NCBI RefSeq assembly: GCF_032108445.1
Contig: NZ_CP134876.1
Location: 2,108,001-2,172,000, forward strand
Source: Micromonospora halotolerans
Lineage (GTDB): Bacteria; Actinomycetota; Actinomycetes; Mycobacteriales; Micromonosporaceae
Length of the DNA stretch: 64,000 bases
Reading direction: 5' to 3'
Shown: positions 38,848 through 46,532 of the stretch, piece by piece
Layout: every line of letters begins with the position of its first letter
Position numbering within the stretch: the stretch's first letter is position 1
Notes under the pieces: generated by a model
Seen by the model: only the letters and a program-made list of their open reading frames with translations
Told to the model about the DNA's origin: nothing
Database searches by the model: none
Program-made: the position numbers and the translations under genes

Positions 38848-38858
38848 CACATGTTCGA
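38843..38858. promoter_or_regulatory. SOS-box-like LexA site, one mismatch
   Basis: TCGAACATGTGTACGA on the minus strand matches the actinobacterial LexA consensus TCGAACNNNNGTTCGA at all but one base. It overlaps the -10 box of the FAD oxidoreductase gene. Confidence 0.45.
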
Positions 38859-38921
38859 ACGATGTGCCGGCGAGTCGCCGCACTTCGGCGACGCGCGGAC
38901 CTGAGGGCGGCCCACCGCCGG

Positions 38922-38927
38922 TAACGT
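38922..38927 (+). promoter_or_regulatory. -10 box TAACGT of the leaderless oligopeptidase gene
   Basis: TAACGT followed by 7 nt and the GTG at 38935; there is no Shine-Dalgarno. This supports GTG 38935 over GTG 38926. Confidence 0.55.
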
Positions 38928-38934
38928 GGCGCCC

Positions 38935-41085
38935 GTGACCACCGAGACTTTCGACAACTCCAGCTCGGCGCGTCGATCGCCGCGCCGCGACCTGGAGCCG
39001 TCGCCTGCGCCCGTCGCCAAGCGCATTCCGGCCGAGCGGACCCACCACGGCGACACAGTCGTCGACGAGTACGCCTGGCTCGCCGCCAAGGACGACCCGG
39101 AGACGATCGCCTACCTGACCGCGGAGAACGCCTACACGGAGGCGCGCACCGCCCACCTGGCGGGGCTGCGCGCGGAGCTGTTCGAGGAGACCCGCCGGCG
39201 CACCCAGGAGACCGACCTGTCGGTGCCGACCCGCAAGGACGGCTACTGGTACTACACCCGCACGGTCGAGGGCCAGCAGTACGGCGTGCAGTGCCGCCGG
39301 GCCGTCCGCGACGGCGAGACCGCCCCGCCGGTCAGCGCCGACGGCGCCCCGCTGGACGGCGAGGAGGTGCTGCTCGACGGCAACCAGCTCGCCGAGGGGC
39401 ACGACTTCTTCTCGCTCGGCGCGTTCGACGTCAGCCCGGACGGACGTTGGCTGGCCTACTCCACCGACTTCTCCGGCGACGAGCGCTTCACCCTGCGGAT
39501 CAAGGACCTCCAGACCGGCGAGGTGCGTCCCGACGAGATCCCGGACACCTTCTACGGCACGGCCTGGTCGAGCGACGCCTCGACGCTGTTCTACGTCACC
39601 GTCGACGACGCCTGGCGGCCGAACCGGGTCTGGCGGCACACCGTGGGCACCCCGTCGAGCGAGGACGTGGTGGTGCACCAGGAGGACGACGAGCGGTTCT
39701 GGGTGGGCGTCGAGCTGACCCGCTCCGAGCGCTTCGTGCTGATCGACATCCACAGCAAGATCACCAGCGAGGTGCGGGTCATCCCGGCCGGCAACCCCAC
39801 CGGCGAGCCGGCCATCGTCGCACCCCGGCGGCAGGGCGTCGAGTACGCGGTGGAGCACCACGGCCACCGCTTCCTGATCCTGCACAACGACGGCGCCGAG
39901 GACTTCGCGCTGGCGTACACCTCGGCGGACGCGCCGGGCGACTGGACGCCGCTGATCCCGCACACCCCCGGCACCCGGCTGGAGGCCGTCGACGCGTTCG
40001 AGAACCACCTGGTCGTCTCGCTGCGCACCAACGGGCTGACCGGGCTGCGGGTGCTGCCGGTCGGCGGCGGCGACAGCTTCGACATCGACTTCCCCGAGCC
40101 GATCTACAGCGTCGGCCTCGACGCCAACCCGGAATACCGCACGGCCGAGGTGCGGCTGCGCTACACCTCGCTGGTCACCCCGGACTCGGTCTACGACTAC
40201 GACCTGGTCACCCGGCAGATGGTGCTGCGCCGGCGGAAGCCGGTCCGGCCCGGCCCGGACGGGCGCGAGTACGACCCGGCCGACTACGAGCAGCACCGGG
40301 ACTGGGCGCTCGCCGACGACGGCACCCGGGTGCCGATCTCGCTGGTGTGCCGCACGGGCACCCCGCGCGACGGCTCCGCCCCCGCCGTCATCTACGGCTA
40401 CGGGTCGTACGAGGCGAGCATGGACCCCTGGTTCTCCATCGCCCGCCTCAGCCTGCTCGACCGGGGCGTGATCTTCGCGGTGGCGCACATCCGCGGCGGC
40501 GGTGAGCTGGGCCGGCGCTGGTACGACGAGGGCAAGCTGCTGGCCAAGAAGAACACCTTCACCGACTTCGTGGCCTGCGCCCGGCACCTGGTCAAGGCCG
40601 GCTGGACGGCCAGCGACCGGCTGGTCGCCCGGGGCGCCTCGGCCGGCGGCCTGCTGATGGGCGCGGTGGCCAACCTGGCCCCGGACGCGTTCGCCGGCAT
40701 CGTCGCGCAGGTGCCGTTCGTGGACGCGCTCACCTCGATCCTCGACCCGTCGCTGCCGCTGACGGTCACCGAGTGGGAGGAGTGGGGCAACCCGCTCGAC
40801 GACCCCGAGGTCTACGAGTACATGAAGTCGTACACGCCGTACGAGAACGTGGCCGCCGTGGACTACCCGGCGATCCTCGCGGTGACGAGCCTCAACGACA
40901 CCCGGGTGCTCTACCACGAGCCGGCCAAGTGGATCGCGCGGCTGCGGGCGGTCGCCCCGCAGGGCGACTACCTGCTGAAGACCGAGATGGGTGCCGGCCA
41001 CGGCGGCCCCAGCGGCCGGTACGACGCCTGGCGCGAGGAGGCGTTCGTCAACGCCTGGACCCTCGACCGGCTGAACCGCGCCTGA
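38935..41085 (+). CDS. S9-family oligopeptidase B-like serine peptidase
   Basis: A 716-residue cytoplasmic peptidase. Residues ~60-430 form the beta-propeller and the C-terminal ~270 the alpha/beta hydrolase. Catalytic Ser is in ARGASAGGLLMG, Asp in TSLNDTRV and His in MGAGHGGPSGR. Motifs such as AHIRGGGELGRRWYDEGK mark oligopeptidase B, which cleaves small peptides after Arg or Lys. The first ~25 residues are unstructured and basic. Leaderless start at GTG 38935. It ends 4 bp before a palindromic GGGGCCCC repeat. Confidence 0.9.
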   Translation: MTTETFDNSSSARRSPRRDLEPSPAPVAKRIPAERTHHGDTVVDEYAWLAAKDDPETIAYLTAENAYTEARTAHLAGLRAELFEETRRRTQETDLSVPTRKDGYWYYTRTVEGQQYGVQCRRAVRDGETAPPVSADGAPLDGEEVLLDGNQLAEGHDFFSLGAFDVSPDGRWLAYSTDFSGDERFTLRIKDLQTGEVRPDEIPDTFYGTAWSSDASTLFYVTVDDAWRPNRVWRHTVGTPSSEDVVVHQEDDERFWVGVELTRSERFVLIDIHSKITSEVRVIPAGNPTGEPAIVAPRRQGVEYAVEHHGHRFLILHNDGAEDFALAYTSADAPGDWTPLIPHTPGTRLEAVDAFENHLVVSLRTNGLTGLRVLPVGGGDSFDIDFPEPIYSVGLDANPEYRTAEVRLRYTSLVTPDSVYDYDLVTRQMVLRRRKPVRPGPDGREYDPADYEQHRDWALADDGTRVPISLVCRTGTPRDGSAPAVIYGYGSYEASMDPWFSIARLSLLDRGVIFAVAHIRGGGELGRRWYDEGKLLAKKNTFTDFVACARHLVKAGWTASDRLVARGASAGGLLMGAVANLAPDAFAGIVAQVPFVDALTSILDPSLPLTVTEWEEWGNPLDDPEVYEYMKSYTPYENVAAVDYPAILAVTSLNDTRVLYHEPAKWIARLRAVAPQGDYLLKTEMGAGHGGPSGRYDAWREEAFVNAWTLDRLNRA

Positions 41086-41089
41086 GATG

Positions 41090-41141
41090 TAAGGAAGGGG
41101 CCCCTGTTAACGCGTCATGCATAGCAGGGGCCCCCTTTTAA
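41090..41141. repeat. GGGGCCCC palindromic repeat, copy 1
   Basis: Inverted repeat arms ggggcccctg (41097-41106) and caggggcccc (41125-41134), flanked by gtaaggaag and ttttaac, with gttaacgcg in the loop. It lies between convergent genes and supplies the TAA stop of the threonine dehydratase gene. A second copy in opposite orientation is at 42325-42384. Confidence 0.75.
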
Positions 41142-42088
41142 CCTCCGGAGCCGAGAGCGGCCGCGAGCACCGCCGGGTCGACGTTGCCGCCGGTGACCAC
41201 CGCGACCGTACGGCCGTGCGGCAGCTCGTCCCGGTGGAACAGGCGCGCCGCGGCGGCCACCGCCCCGCTCGGCTCGGCCACCAGCCGGGCCTCGCGGAGC
41301 AGCCGCCCGGTCGCCGTGAGGATCTCGTCCTCGGTGACCGTGACGATGCCGTCGAGCCGGTCCCGCAGGTGGGCCAGGGTCAGCTCGGACAGGTTGGTGC
41401 GCAGGCCGTCCGCGCAGGTCCGATAGGTGCGTTCGACCTCCCAGACCACCACCTCCCCGGCGGCCAGGGAGTCGCGGGCGTCGGCGGCGAGCAGCGGCTC
41501 CACGCCGATCACGGCGGCCGACGGGCACAGCGCCTTGACCGCGGTGGCCACGCCCGAGGACAGCCCGCCGCCGCCCACCGGCACGAGCACCACGTCCACG
41601 TCGGGCAGATCGGCGACGATCTCCAGGCCGACGGTGCCCTGCCCGGCGATGATCCACGGATGGTCGAACGGCGGCACGAGCGCGGCCCCGGTGTCCACCA
41701 CGACCTGTTCCGCCGCCGCGAGCCGGTGGGCCGGCGGCACGAGCCGTACGTCCGCGCCCAGCGCCCGCATACGGTCCACCTTGATTCGCGGCGCACCCTC
41801 CGGCACCACCACGGTGCACGGCACGCCGAACGTCCGGGCCGCGTACGCGAGGGCCTGCCCGTGGTTGCCGGAGGAGTGGGTCACCACGCCCCGGGACCGG
41901 GCGGCCGGGTCCAGCCGGGCCACCGCGTGGGTCGCCCCCCGCAGCTTGAACGAGCCGACCGGTTGCAGGCTCTCCGGCTTGAGCCACAGCTCGTCGTCCC
42001 AGAGCGTCGGCAGCAGCGGGGTGCGCACCACGGCGCCCGCGACGTCCTCGGCGGCGGCCCGGATGTCGGCGATCGAGACCAGCTCCAT
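41138..42088 (-). CDS. Threonine/serine dehydratase-like PLP enzyme
   Basis: A 316-residue fold-type II PLP enzyme without a C-terminal regulatory ACT domain, so catabolic threonine/serine dehydratase or serine racemase is more likely than biosynthetic IlvA. PLP lysine in GSFKLRGA, SSGNHGQALAYAA as substrate loop, and VGGGGLSSG as phosphate loop. ATG 42088 (MELVSIADI) is chosen because the 78 codons upstream in frame are antisense to the small membrane gene. Its TAA lies inside a palindromic repeat. Confidence 0.87.
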   Translation of the reverse strand: MELVSIADIRAAAEDVAGAVVRTPLLPTLWDDELWLKPESLQPVGSFKLRGATHAVARLDPAARSRGVVTHSSGNHGQALAYAARTFGVPCTVVVPEGAPRIKVDRMRALGADVRLVPPAHRLAAAEQVVVDTGAALVPPFDHPWIIAGQGTVGLEIVADLPDVDVVLVPVGGGGLSSGVATAVKALCPSAAVIGVEPLLAADARDSLAAGEVVVWEVERTYRTCADGLRTNLSELTLAHLRDRLDGIVTVTEDEILTATGRLLREARLVAEPSGAVAAAARLFHRDELPHGRTVAVVTGGNVDPAVLAAALGSGG

Positions 42089-42139
42089 CGCCCCATCCTG
42101 CCGCGCGCCGGGATCGGCCGCCGCCCCGCGCCCGACGCC

Positions 42140-42145
42140 TAGACT
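42140..42145 (+). promoter_or_regulatory. -10 box TAGACT of a small leaderless gene
   Basis: TAGACT, 6 nt before the GTG at 42152. Confidence 0.5.
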
Positions 42146-42151
42146 GCCGGG

Positions 42152-42316
42152 GTGAGCGAGGACGAGCAGCAGGCGGACAGTGGACGGGGGCCGGCCCGGC
42201 GCGCGCCCGTCTGGCTGGTCCTCGGGGTGGTCGCCTCCGCCCTGGTGGTCTGCTGCTGCTCGGCGCTGATCGGCCTGGCCGTCTCCTGGTCCGCCGGCCT
42301 CCTCGGCAGCCGCTGA
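42152..42316 (+). CDS. 54-aa single-pass membrane protein
   Basis: GTG start, 54 codons: a polar head of about 20 residues (VSEDEQQADSGRGPARRAPV), then one hydrophobic helix (WLVLGVVASALVV) running through three consecutive cysteines (CCC) and ending ...LLGSR. The charged N-terminus with an Arg pair before the helix suggests N-in topology. Support for coding: a TAGACT -10 box 6 nt upstream, divergence from the threonine dehydratase gene, and a position just before a repeat that separates it from the convergent deacetylase gene. Function unknown; the Cys cluster could be palmitoylated or metal-binding, which is speculation. Confidence 0.6.
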   Translation: MSEDEQQADSGRGPARRAPVWLVLGVVASALVVCCCSALIGLAVSWSAGLLGSR

Positions 42317-42324
42317 CCCCACCC

Positions 42325-42384
42325 GCCGTGTTAACAGGGGCCCCCGCCTCTACCGGAGGCGTTAAGAGGGGGCCCCTCCTTGCA
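42325..42384. repeat. GGGGCCCC palindromic repeat, copy 2
   Basis: Outer arms aggggcccc (42336-42344) and ggggcccct (42369-42377), inner stem gcctc-taccg-gaggc (42346-42360). On the minus strand it reads aaggaggggccccctcttaacgc, closely matching the start of copy 1 in the opposite orientation. It encodes the last residues (QGGAPS) and TAA stop of the deacetylase/glycosyltransferase gene. Confidence 0.75.
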
Positions 42385-44479
42385 CCAGCGCCGCTGCCTC
42401 GCCGGTGCGGACCATCCGCTGCCAGCGCAGCCGGTTGCCGACCACCGCGGTCACCACCGACTGCACCACCACGAGGTACATCACCTGCCGGTAGACGAGC
42501 TGCTGCAGCGGCAGCGTCCAGAGCGGGCCGAACCGTTCCCGGTCCAGGCGCAGCGCGTACGCGGCGGTGCCGCCCTGGAGCAGGAGCAGGCCCACCCAGG
42601 CCAGCGCCAGCTCGGACCAGGGCAGGAAGAGCAGCCCGTAGAGGGCGAAGATGTCGACGGCCGGCGCGGCCAGCGGCAGCACGATCTGGAACACGGCCAG
42701 GTAGGGCAGGCCGCGCCGGCCCAGCTTCCCGCCGGCGCCCGGCTCGCGCAGCGCGTGGCGGTGCTTCCACATGGCCTGCATGGTCCCGTAGCACCAGCGG
42801 TAGCGCTGCCGCCACAGCTGGCGCAGCGACGACGGCGCCTCGGTCCAGGCGATGGCGCTCTCCTCGTACACCACCCGCCAGCCGGCCCGGAGCACCTTCA
42901 TGGTGAGGTCGGTGTCCTCGGCGAGGGTGTCGGCGGGCACGCCGCCGACCCCGAACAGCACCTGGCGGCGGAACGCGCCGATCGCCCCCGGGATGGTGGG
43001 CATGCACTCCAGCACGTCGTACATCCGGCGGTCGAGGTTGAAGCCGATCACGTACTCCAGGTGCTGCCAGCGGCCGAGCAGCCGGCGCCGGTTGGCCACC
43101 TTCGTGTTGCCGCTGATCGCACCCACGGTCGGGTCGGCGAAGCCCTGGACCAGCCGGTACACGGTGTCCGGCTGGAAGACGGTGTCCCCGTCGACCAGCA
43201 CCAGCAGGTCGGCCCGGGCGGCCCGGATGCCGGTGTTCAACGCGGCCGGCTTGCCGGCGTTGGCCTGCCGGATGACGCGTACCCCGCGCAGTCGCATCCG
43301 TTCGACGATGTCGGCCGTGCCGTCGCTGGAGCCGTCGTCCACCACGATGACCTCCAGCGCCGGATAGGCGCTGGCGACCAGGGACCGCACGGTGGCGGCG
43401 ATGTTGGCGGCCTCGTTGTACGCCGGCACGATCACCGACACGGGCGCGCTGACCTCGGGCAGCCGGTGGCGGGGCCGGCGTACCCGGCGGACGTGCCGGC
43501 GGGCGCAGACCACCTGCACGGCGAGGCGGACCACGCCGAGCACGAGGGCCACCCCGAGCAGCAGGTTCATGGCCGAGGCCAGCCAGTCGGCGCCGGTCTG
43601 CGCCGCGCGCAGCACGGTGCCGCTCAGCCGCGCGCCGCCGGTGGCCGGGACCATCGAGTCGGGCGCGCCGATCCCGGCGGAGACGGTGGTGAACCGGTAG
43701 CCCTGCGCGGCCAGCCGGGGCAGCAGCTGGTCCAGTGCGGCCACGGTCTGGCCGCGGTCCCCGCCGCCGTCGTGCATCAGCACTACCGCGCCGGCGCCCC
43801 CGGTCGGGGTGGCGGCCCGCACGATGGCCGGTACGCCGGGCCGTTGCCAGTCCTTGGCGTCCCGGTCGGCGAGCACCGCCACGTGCCCGCTGCCGGCGGC
43901 CGTCCGCAGCGCCCGGTACTGGGCGTCGGTGACGGCAGCCGTGGTCGACGAGAAGGGCGGCCGGAACAGCGTCACCTCGCGGCCGGTCACCCCGGCGATC
44001 GCGTTGCGGGTCCAGGAGAGCTCGACGTCGGCGCGCCAGCCCGGCGCGGTGGTCAGGTCGGCGTGGGTGAAGGTGTGCGAGCCGATCTCGTGCCCCTCGG
44101 CGAGGATGCGCCGGACCAGGTCGGGGTGCTCGTCCACGCGCGCGCCGACCACGAAGAACGTGGCGTGGGCGTGGTGCCGGCGCAGCACGTCCAGGATCTG
44201 CGGCGTCCAGCGCGGGTCGGGGCCGTCGTCGAAGGTGAGCGCCAGGGTGCGCGCGGGCAACCGCCGGCTGACCGGCGCGGGGCCGTCCAGCCGCAGCACC
44301 GGCCCGCCGGCGGCGACCGCGCGCGGCGGGGGCGAGGCGGGCGCCTGGTCCGGGCCGGCGCCGCCGCCGACGGCGTTGACCAGGCCGTGGAAGCTCAGCG
44401 CGGCGAGCAGGGCGACGAGGCCCAGCAGGAGCAGCACCCAGTGCGCCCGGGGGTCGGGGCGGGCGACGTGTCGCGCCAT
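42362..44479 (-). CDS. Bifunctional polysaccharide deacetylase/family 2 glycosyltransferase
   Basis: A 705-residue membrane fusion enzyme: N-terminal helix (~13-35), NodB-type deacetylase (~75-275; LTFDDGPD, SHTFTHADL, FRPPFSS), a helix near 300-325, a processive GT2 domain (~340-570; VSVIVPAYNE, DGDT, EDTDLT, QRYRW) and three or four C-terminal helices. It joins what PgaB/IcaB and PgaC/IcaA do separately, so it probably makes and trims a partly deacetylated N-acetylhexosamine exopolysaccharide; polymer identity is inferred. Start ATG 44479, 2 bp after the preceding gene. The stop codon lies inside a dispersed palindrome. Confidence 0.9.
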   Translation of the reverse strand: MARHVARPDPRAHWVLLLLGLVALLAALSFHGLVNAVGGGAGPDQAPASPPPRAVAAGGPVLRLDGPAPVSRRLPARTLALTFDDGPDPRWTPQILDVLRRHHAHATFFVVGARVDEHPDLVRRILAEGHEIGSHTFTHADLTTAPGWRADVELSWTRNAIAGVTGREVTLFRPPFSSTTAAVTDAQYRALRTAAGSGHVAVLADRDAKDWQRPGVPAIVRAATPTGGAGAVVLMHDGGGDRGQTVAALDQLLPRLAAQGYRFTTVSAGIGAPDSMVPATGGARLSGTVLRAAQTGADWLASAMNLLLGVALVLGVVRLAVQVVCARRHVRRVRRPRHRLPEVSAPVSVIVPAYNEAANIAATVRSLVASAYPALEVIVVDDGSSDGTADIVERMRLRGVRVIRQANAGKPAALNTGIRAARADLLVLVDGDTVFQPDTVYRLVQGFADPTVGAISGNTKVANRRRLLGRWQHLEYVIGFNLDRRMYDVLECMPTIPGAIGAFRRQVLFGVGGVPADTLAEDTDLTMKVLRAGWRVVYEESAIAWTEAPSSLRQLWRQRYRWCYGTMQAMWKHRHALREPGAGGKLGRRGLPYLAVFQIVLPLAAPAVDIFALYGLLFLPWSELALAWVGLLLLQGGTAAYALRLDRERFGPLWTLPLQQLVYRQVMYLVVVQSVVTAVVGNRLRWQRMVRTGEAAALVQGGAPS

Positions 44480-44481
44480 GG

Positions 44482-44904
44482 TCAGGGCTTGCCCGGCGGC
44501 CGGCTCGGCCGGGCGCTGTTGCGCCGCTCGTCGCCCTGCCCCGGCACGCTGGTGGTCGGGTGGGGCGCCACCGAGGTGGCGGCCCGGCTGGGAGCGGTCG
44601 TGCGGCTGGCGGCCGGCGCGGGCGCCGCCGGGCTGGTGCTGGTCACCGACGAGGGCCGGGGGCTCGGGCTGGTCGGCTTCCCGCCGCGGGGCGGAGCGTC
44701 GACTCCGGCCTCGATCGGCGGCGGTTTCGTGTCGGACCAGCCGGGCAGCGGCACCGACGAGTCGAAGAACAGCCCGGCCAGGATCAGGCCGAAGCTGGTG
44801 AGCAGGCCGAGGCCCATCGCCACGCCGGCGATCACGGTCAGCCGGCGGCGCCGGCCGGTCCGGTCGACGAACACCGGCGGTGTGGCGCCCGGCTGGTTCG
44901 GCAT
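44482..44904 (-). CDS. Single-pass membrane protein preceding the deacetylase/GT gene
   Basis: A 140-residue protein with a basic N-terminus (VDRTGRRRRL), one helix (~22-45: TVIAGVAMGLGLLTSFGLILAGLFF) and a Pro/Ser/Thr-rich outer part. ATG 44904 is preferred over an earlier GTG because GGGAGA lies 8 nt upstream. It is two bases from the polysaccharide enzyme and surely co-transcribed, so it may be an accessory subunit. The Shine-Dalgarno lies in one arm of a long hairpin (44911-44959). No recognised family. Confidence 0.7.
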   Translation of the reverse strand: MPNQPGATPPVFVDRTGRRRRLTVIAGVAMGLGLLTSFGLILAGLFFDSSVPLPGWSDTKPPPIEAGVDAPPRGGKPTSPSPRPSSVTSTSPAAPAPAASRTTAPSRAATSVAPHPTTSVPGQGDERRNSARPSRPPGKP

Positions 44905-44910
44905 GGTGCT

Positions 44911-44959
44911 GGTCTCCCGCTGTCGCTCCCGCCGGCGCGGTACGCCGGCTCGGGAGACC
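44911..44959 (-). promoter_or_regulatory. Shine-Dalgarno-sequestering hairpin in the 5' UTR
   Basis: On the minus-strand RNA GGTCTCCCG pairs with CGGGAGACC (9 bp), with an inner 7-bp stem GCCGGCG/CGCCGGC. The right arm contains GGGAGA, the ribosome-binding site of the gene starting at 44904. Confidence 0.5.
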
Positions 44960-45008
44960 ATCCCGGCCTCCCGAGGCGAACAGCGCCGGGGGCACCCGTG
45001 GCGTCACG

Positions 45009-46532
45009 TCAGGTCGTGCGCAGCTCCTCGACCGTCGTGCTGGCGCGCAGGAAGAGCAGGCCGACGCCGACGGTGAGCAGCACCGCGGCCAGCCCGGCGG
45101 CCGCGAACCAGGCCAGCTGCTCCCACGGCACGTGCGGCGGGACGGTCACCTCGGGCACCCACTCGGTGCGGGTGTAGCGGGCCCGGGTGTCCAGGTCCCC
45201 GCAGAGCCGCTCGCCGGCGTCGCAGACCTCCTGCGCGTAGCCCCCGCCCCTCGGCGCGGGGAACACGCCCCGGACCAGCAGGTAGCCGACGGCCAGCGCG
45301 AGGCCGATCGCGGGCACCGCCGGGGCGAGCGACTGCCAGAGCAGCGAGCGGCCGATGGTGGCGCGCGGCACCCCGGTCGCCACCAGCGCCGCGAACGCCC
45401 GGCGCCGGGTGGCGATGCTCTCGACGACCGCCACCAGCAGGCCGCCGCCCGCGATCGCCACGGAGACGGCGACGGCCAGGTCGACCAGATTCATCGCGCC
45501 GAGGTAGAAGTCGTCCGGGCCGGCGAGCCCCGCGCCGGTCCGGCGGTTCAGCTCCATGGTGGCCAGGAAGTCGGCCCGGACGCCGGCGGCGCCCGCACCG
45601 AAGATCAGTGCCGCCAGCAGGGCGGCGAAGGTGCGGCTGCCCGCCCACGGGTCGGCGGTCAACCGGCGGGCGGCGAGCAGCGCGGCCGGGCGGCGGCCGT
45701 AGCGGTGCAGCAGGCGGCCGGCGGCGTGGGAGAGCCAGCCGGTACCGGCGATCACCCCGACCATGGCGGCCAGGGCCCCGAGGATCAGCAGCGTCGGCAG
45801 CAGCCAGGGTGGCGGCAGGGTGTGCCGCCGCTCGTACCAGAGGCCGACCGGCCGGAACGCGGCGAACAGGGCCAGCCCCACCAGGATCAGCAGGCCGGGC
45901 CAGGGCCAGGGCGCCCGGGTGCGGACCCGACGGACCACGCCGAACGGGGTGGTGGTGACCCGGCGCAGCAGCACCGCGCTGACCAGGGCGGTGAGCAGCG
46001 GCAGGCCGAGCACCACGGCCAGCACGGCCGGCGGGGCCGGTTGGACGTCGGTGGGCAGCGGCAGCCGCCCGTCGGCGCCGGGCCGGTGCAGCAGGCGGTG
46101 GCCGGCCAGGAAGGCGGCGAGGCCGCCGACGGCGCCGAGCAGGCTGGCCAGCCCGGTCTCCGCGGCCGCGATCCGGGTGACCTGGTGCGGGGTCGCCCCG
46201 GCCAGCCGGAAGGCGGCCAGGCGGCGGTCCCGGGCCGGCGCGCCGAGCCGGGCGCACTGCCCGGCCAGCCCGAGCACCGGCACCACGAGCAGCAGCAGGC
46301 CGAACGTCAGGCCGCCGCGCAGGCCCGGCTCCCGCAGCAGCCCGTTGGTGTACTGGAGGGACCAGCGGAGGGAGTTGCCCTCGGTGGCCGGTGGGGTCGG
46401 TATGGCCAGCACGGTCAGCGCGGCCAGCCCGACCAGCGTGGCCAGGGCGGCGCTCAGCGCGGTCAGGGCGACCCGGGCGGTGTCGGTCCGGGTGCCGGCC
46501 CGGGCGAGCCGGAACAGCGTGCCCGGGCTCAC
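45009..46532 (-). CDS. FtsX-like ABC exporter permease
   Basis: A 507-residue MacB/FtsX-type permease with about eight to ten helices; typical segments are AAFRLAGATPHQVTRIAAAETG and RRRAFAALVATGVPRATIGRSLLWQS, the two FtsX-domain cytoplasmic motifs. Its GTG overlaps the ATPase stop (GTGA). It is the last gene of the PadR-ATPase-permease operon. Such exporters move peptides or lipids; the substrate here is unknown. Confidence 0.85.
   Translation of the reverse strand: MSPGTLFRLARAGTRTDTARVALTALSAALATLVGLAALTVLAIPTPPATEGNSLRWSLQYTNGLLREPGLRGGLTFGLLLLVVPVLGLAGQCARLGAPARDRRLAAFRLAGATPHQVTRIAAAETGLASLLGAVGGLAAFLAGHRLLHRPGADGRLPLPTDVQPAPPAVLAVVLGLPLLTALVSAVLLRRVTTTPFGVVRRVRTRAPWPWPGLLILVGLALFAAFRPVGLWYERRHTLPPPWLLPTLLILGALAAMVGVIAGTGWLSHAAGRLLHRYGRRPAALLAARRLTADPWAGSRTFAALLAALIFGAGAAGVRADFLATMELNRRTGAGLAGPDDFYLGAMNLVDLAVAVSVAIAGGGLLVAVVESIATRRRAFAALVATGVPRATIGRSLLWQSLAPAVPAIGLALAVGYLLVRGVFPAPRGGGYAQEVCDAGERLCGDLDTRARYTRTEWVPEVTVPPHVPWEQLAWFAAAGLAAVLLTVGVGLLFLRASTTVEELRTT

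Noticed and set aside
35224..41001. 1925-aa minus-strand open frame
   Set aside because: It runs antisense through the OsaC-like gene, the FAD oxidoreductase region and the oligopeptidase. Open antisense frames are expected when third positions are almost all G/C, and its translation has no domain.
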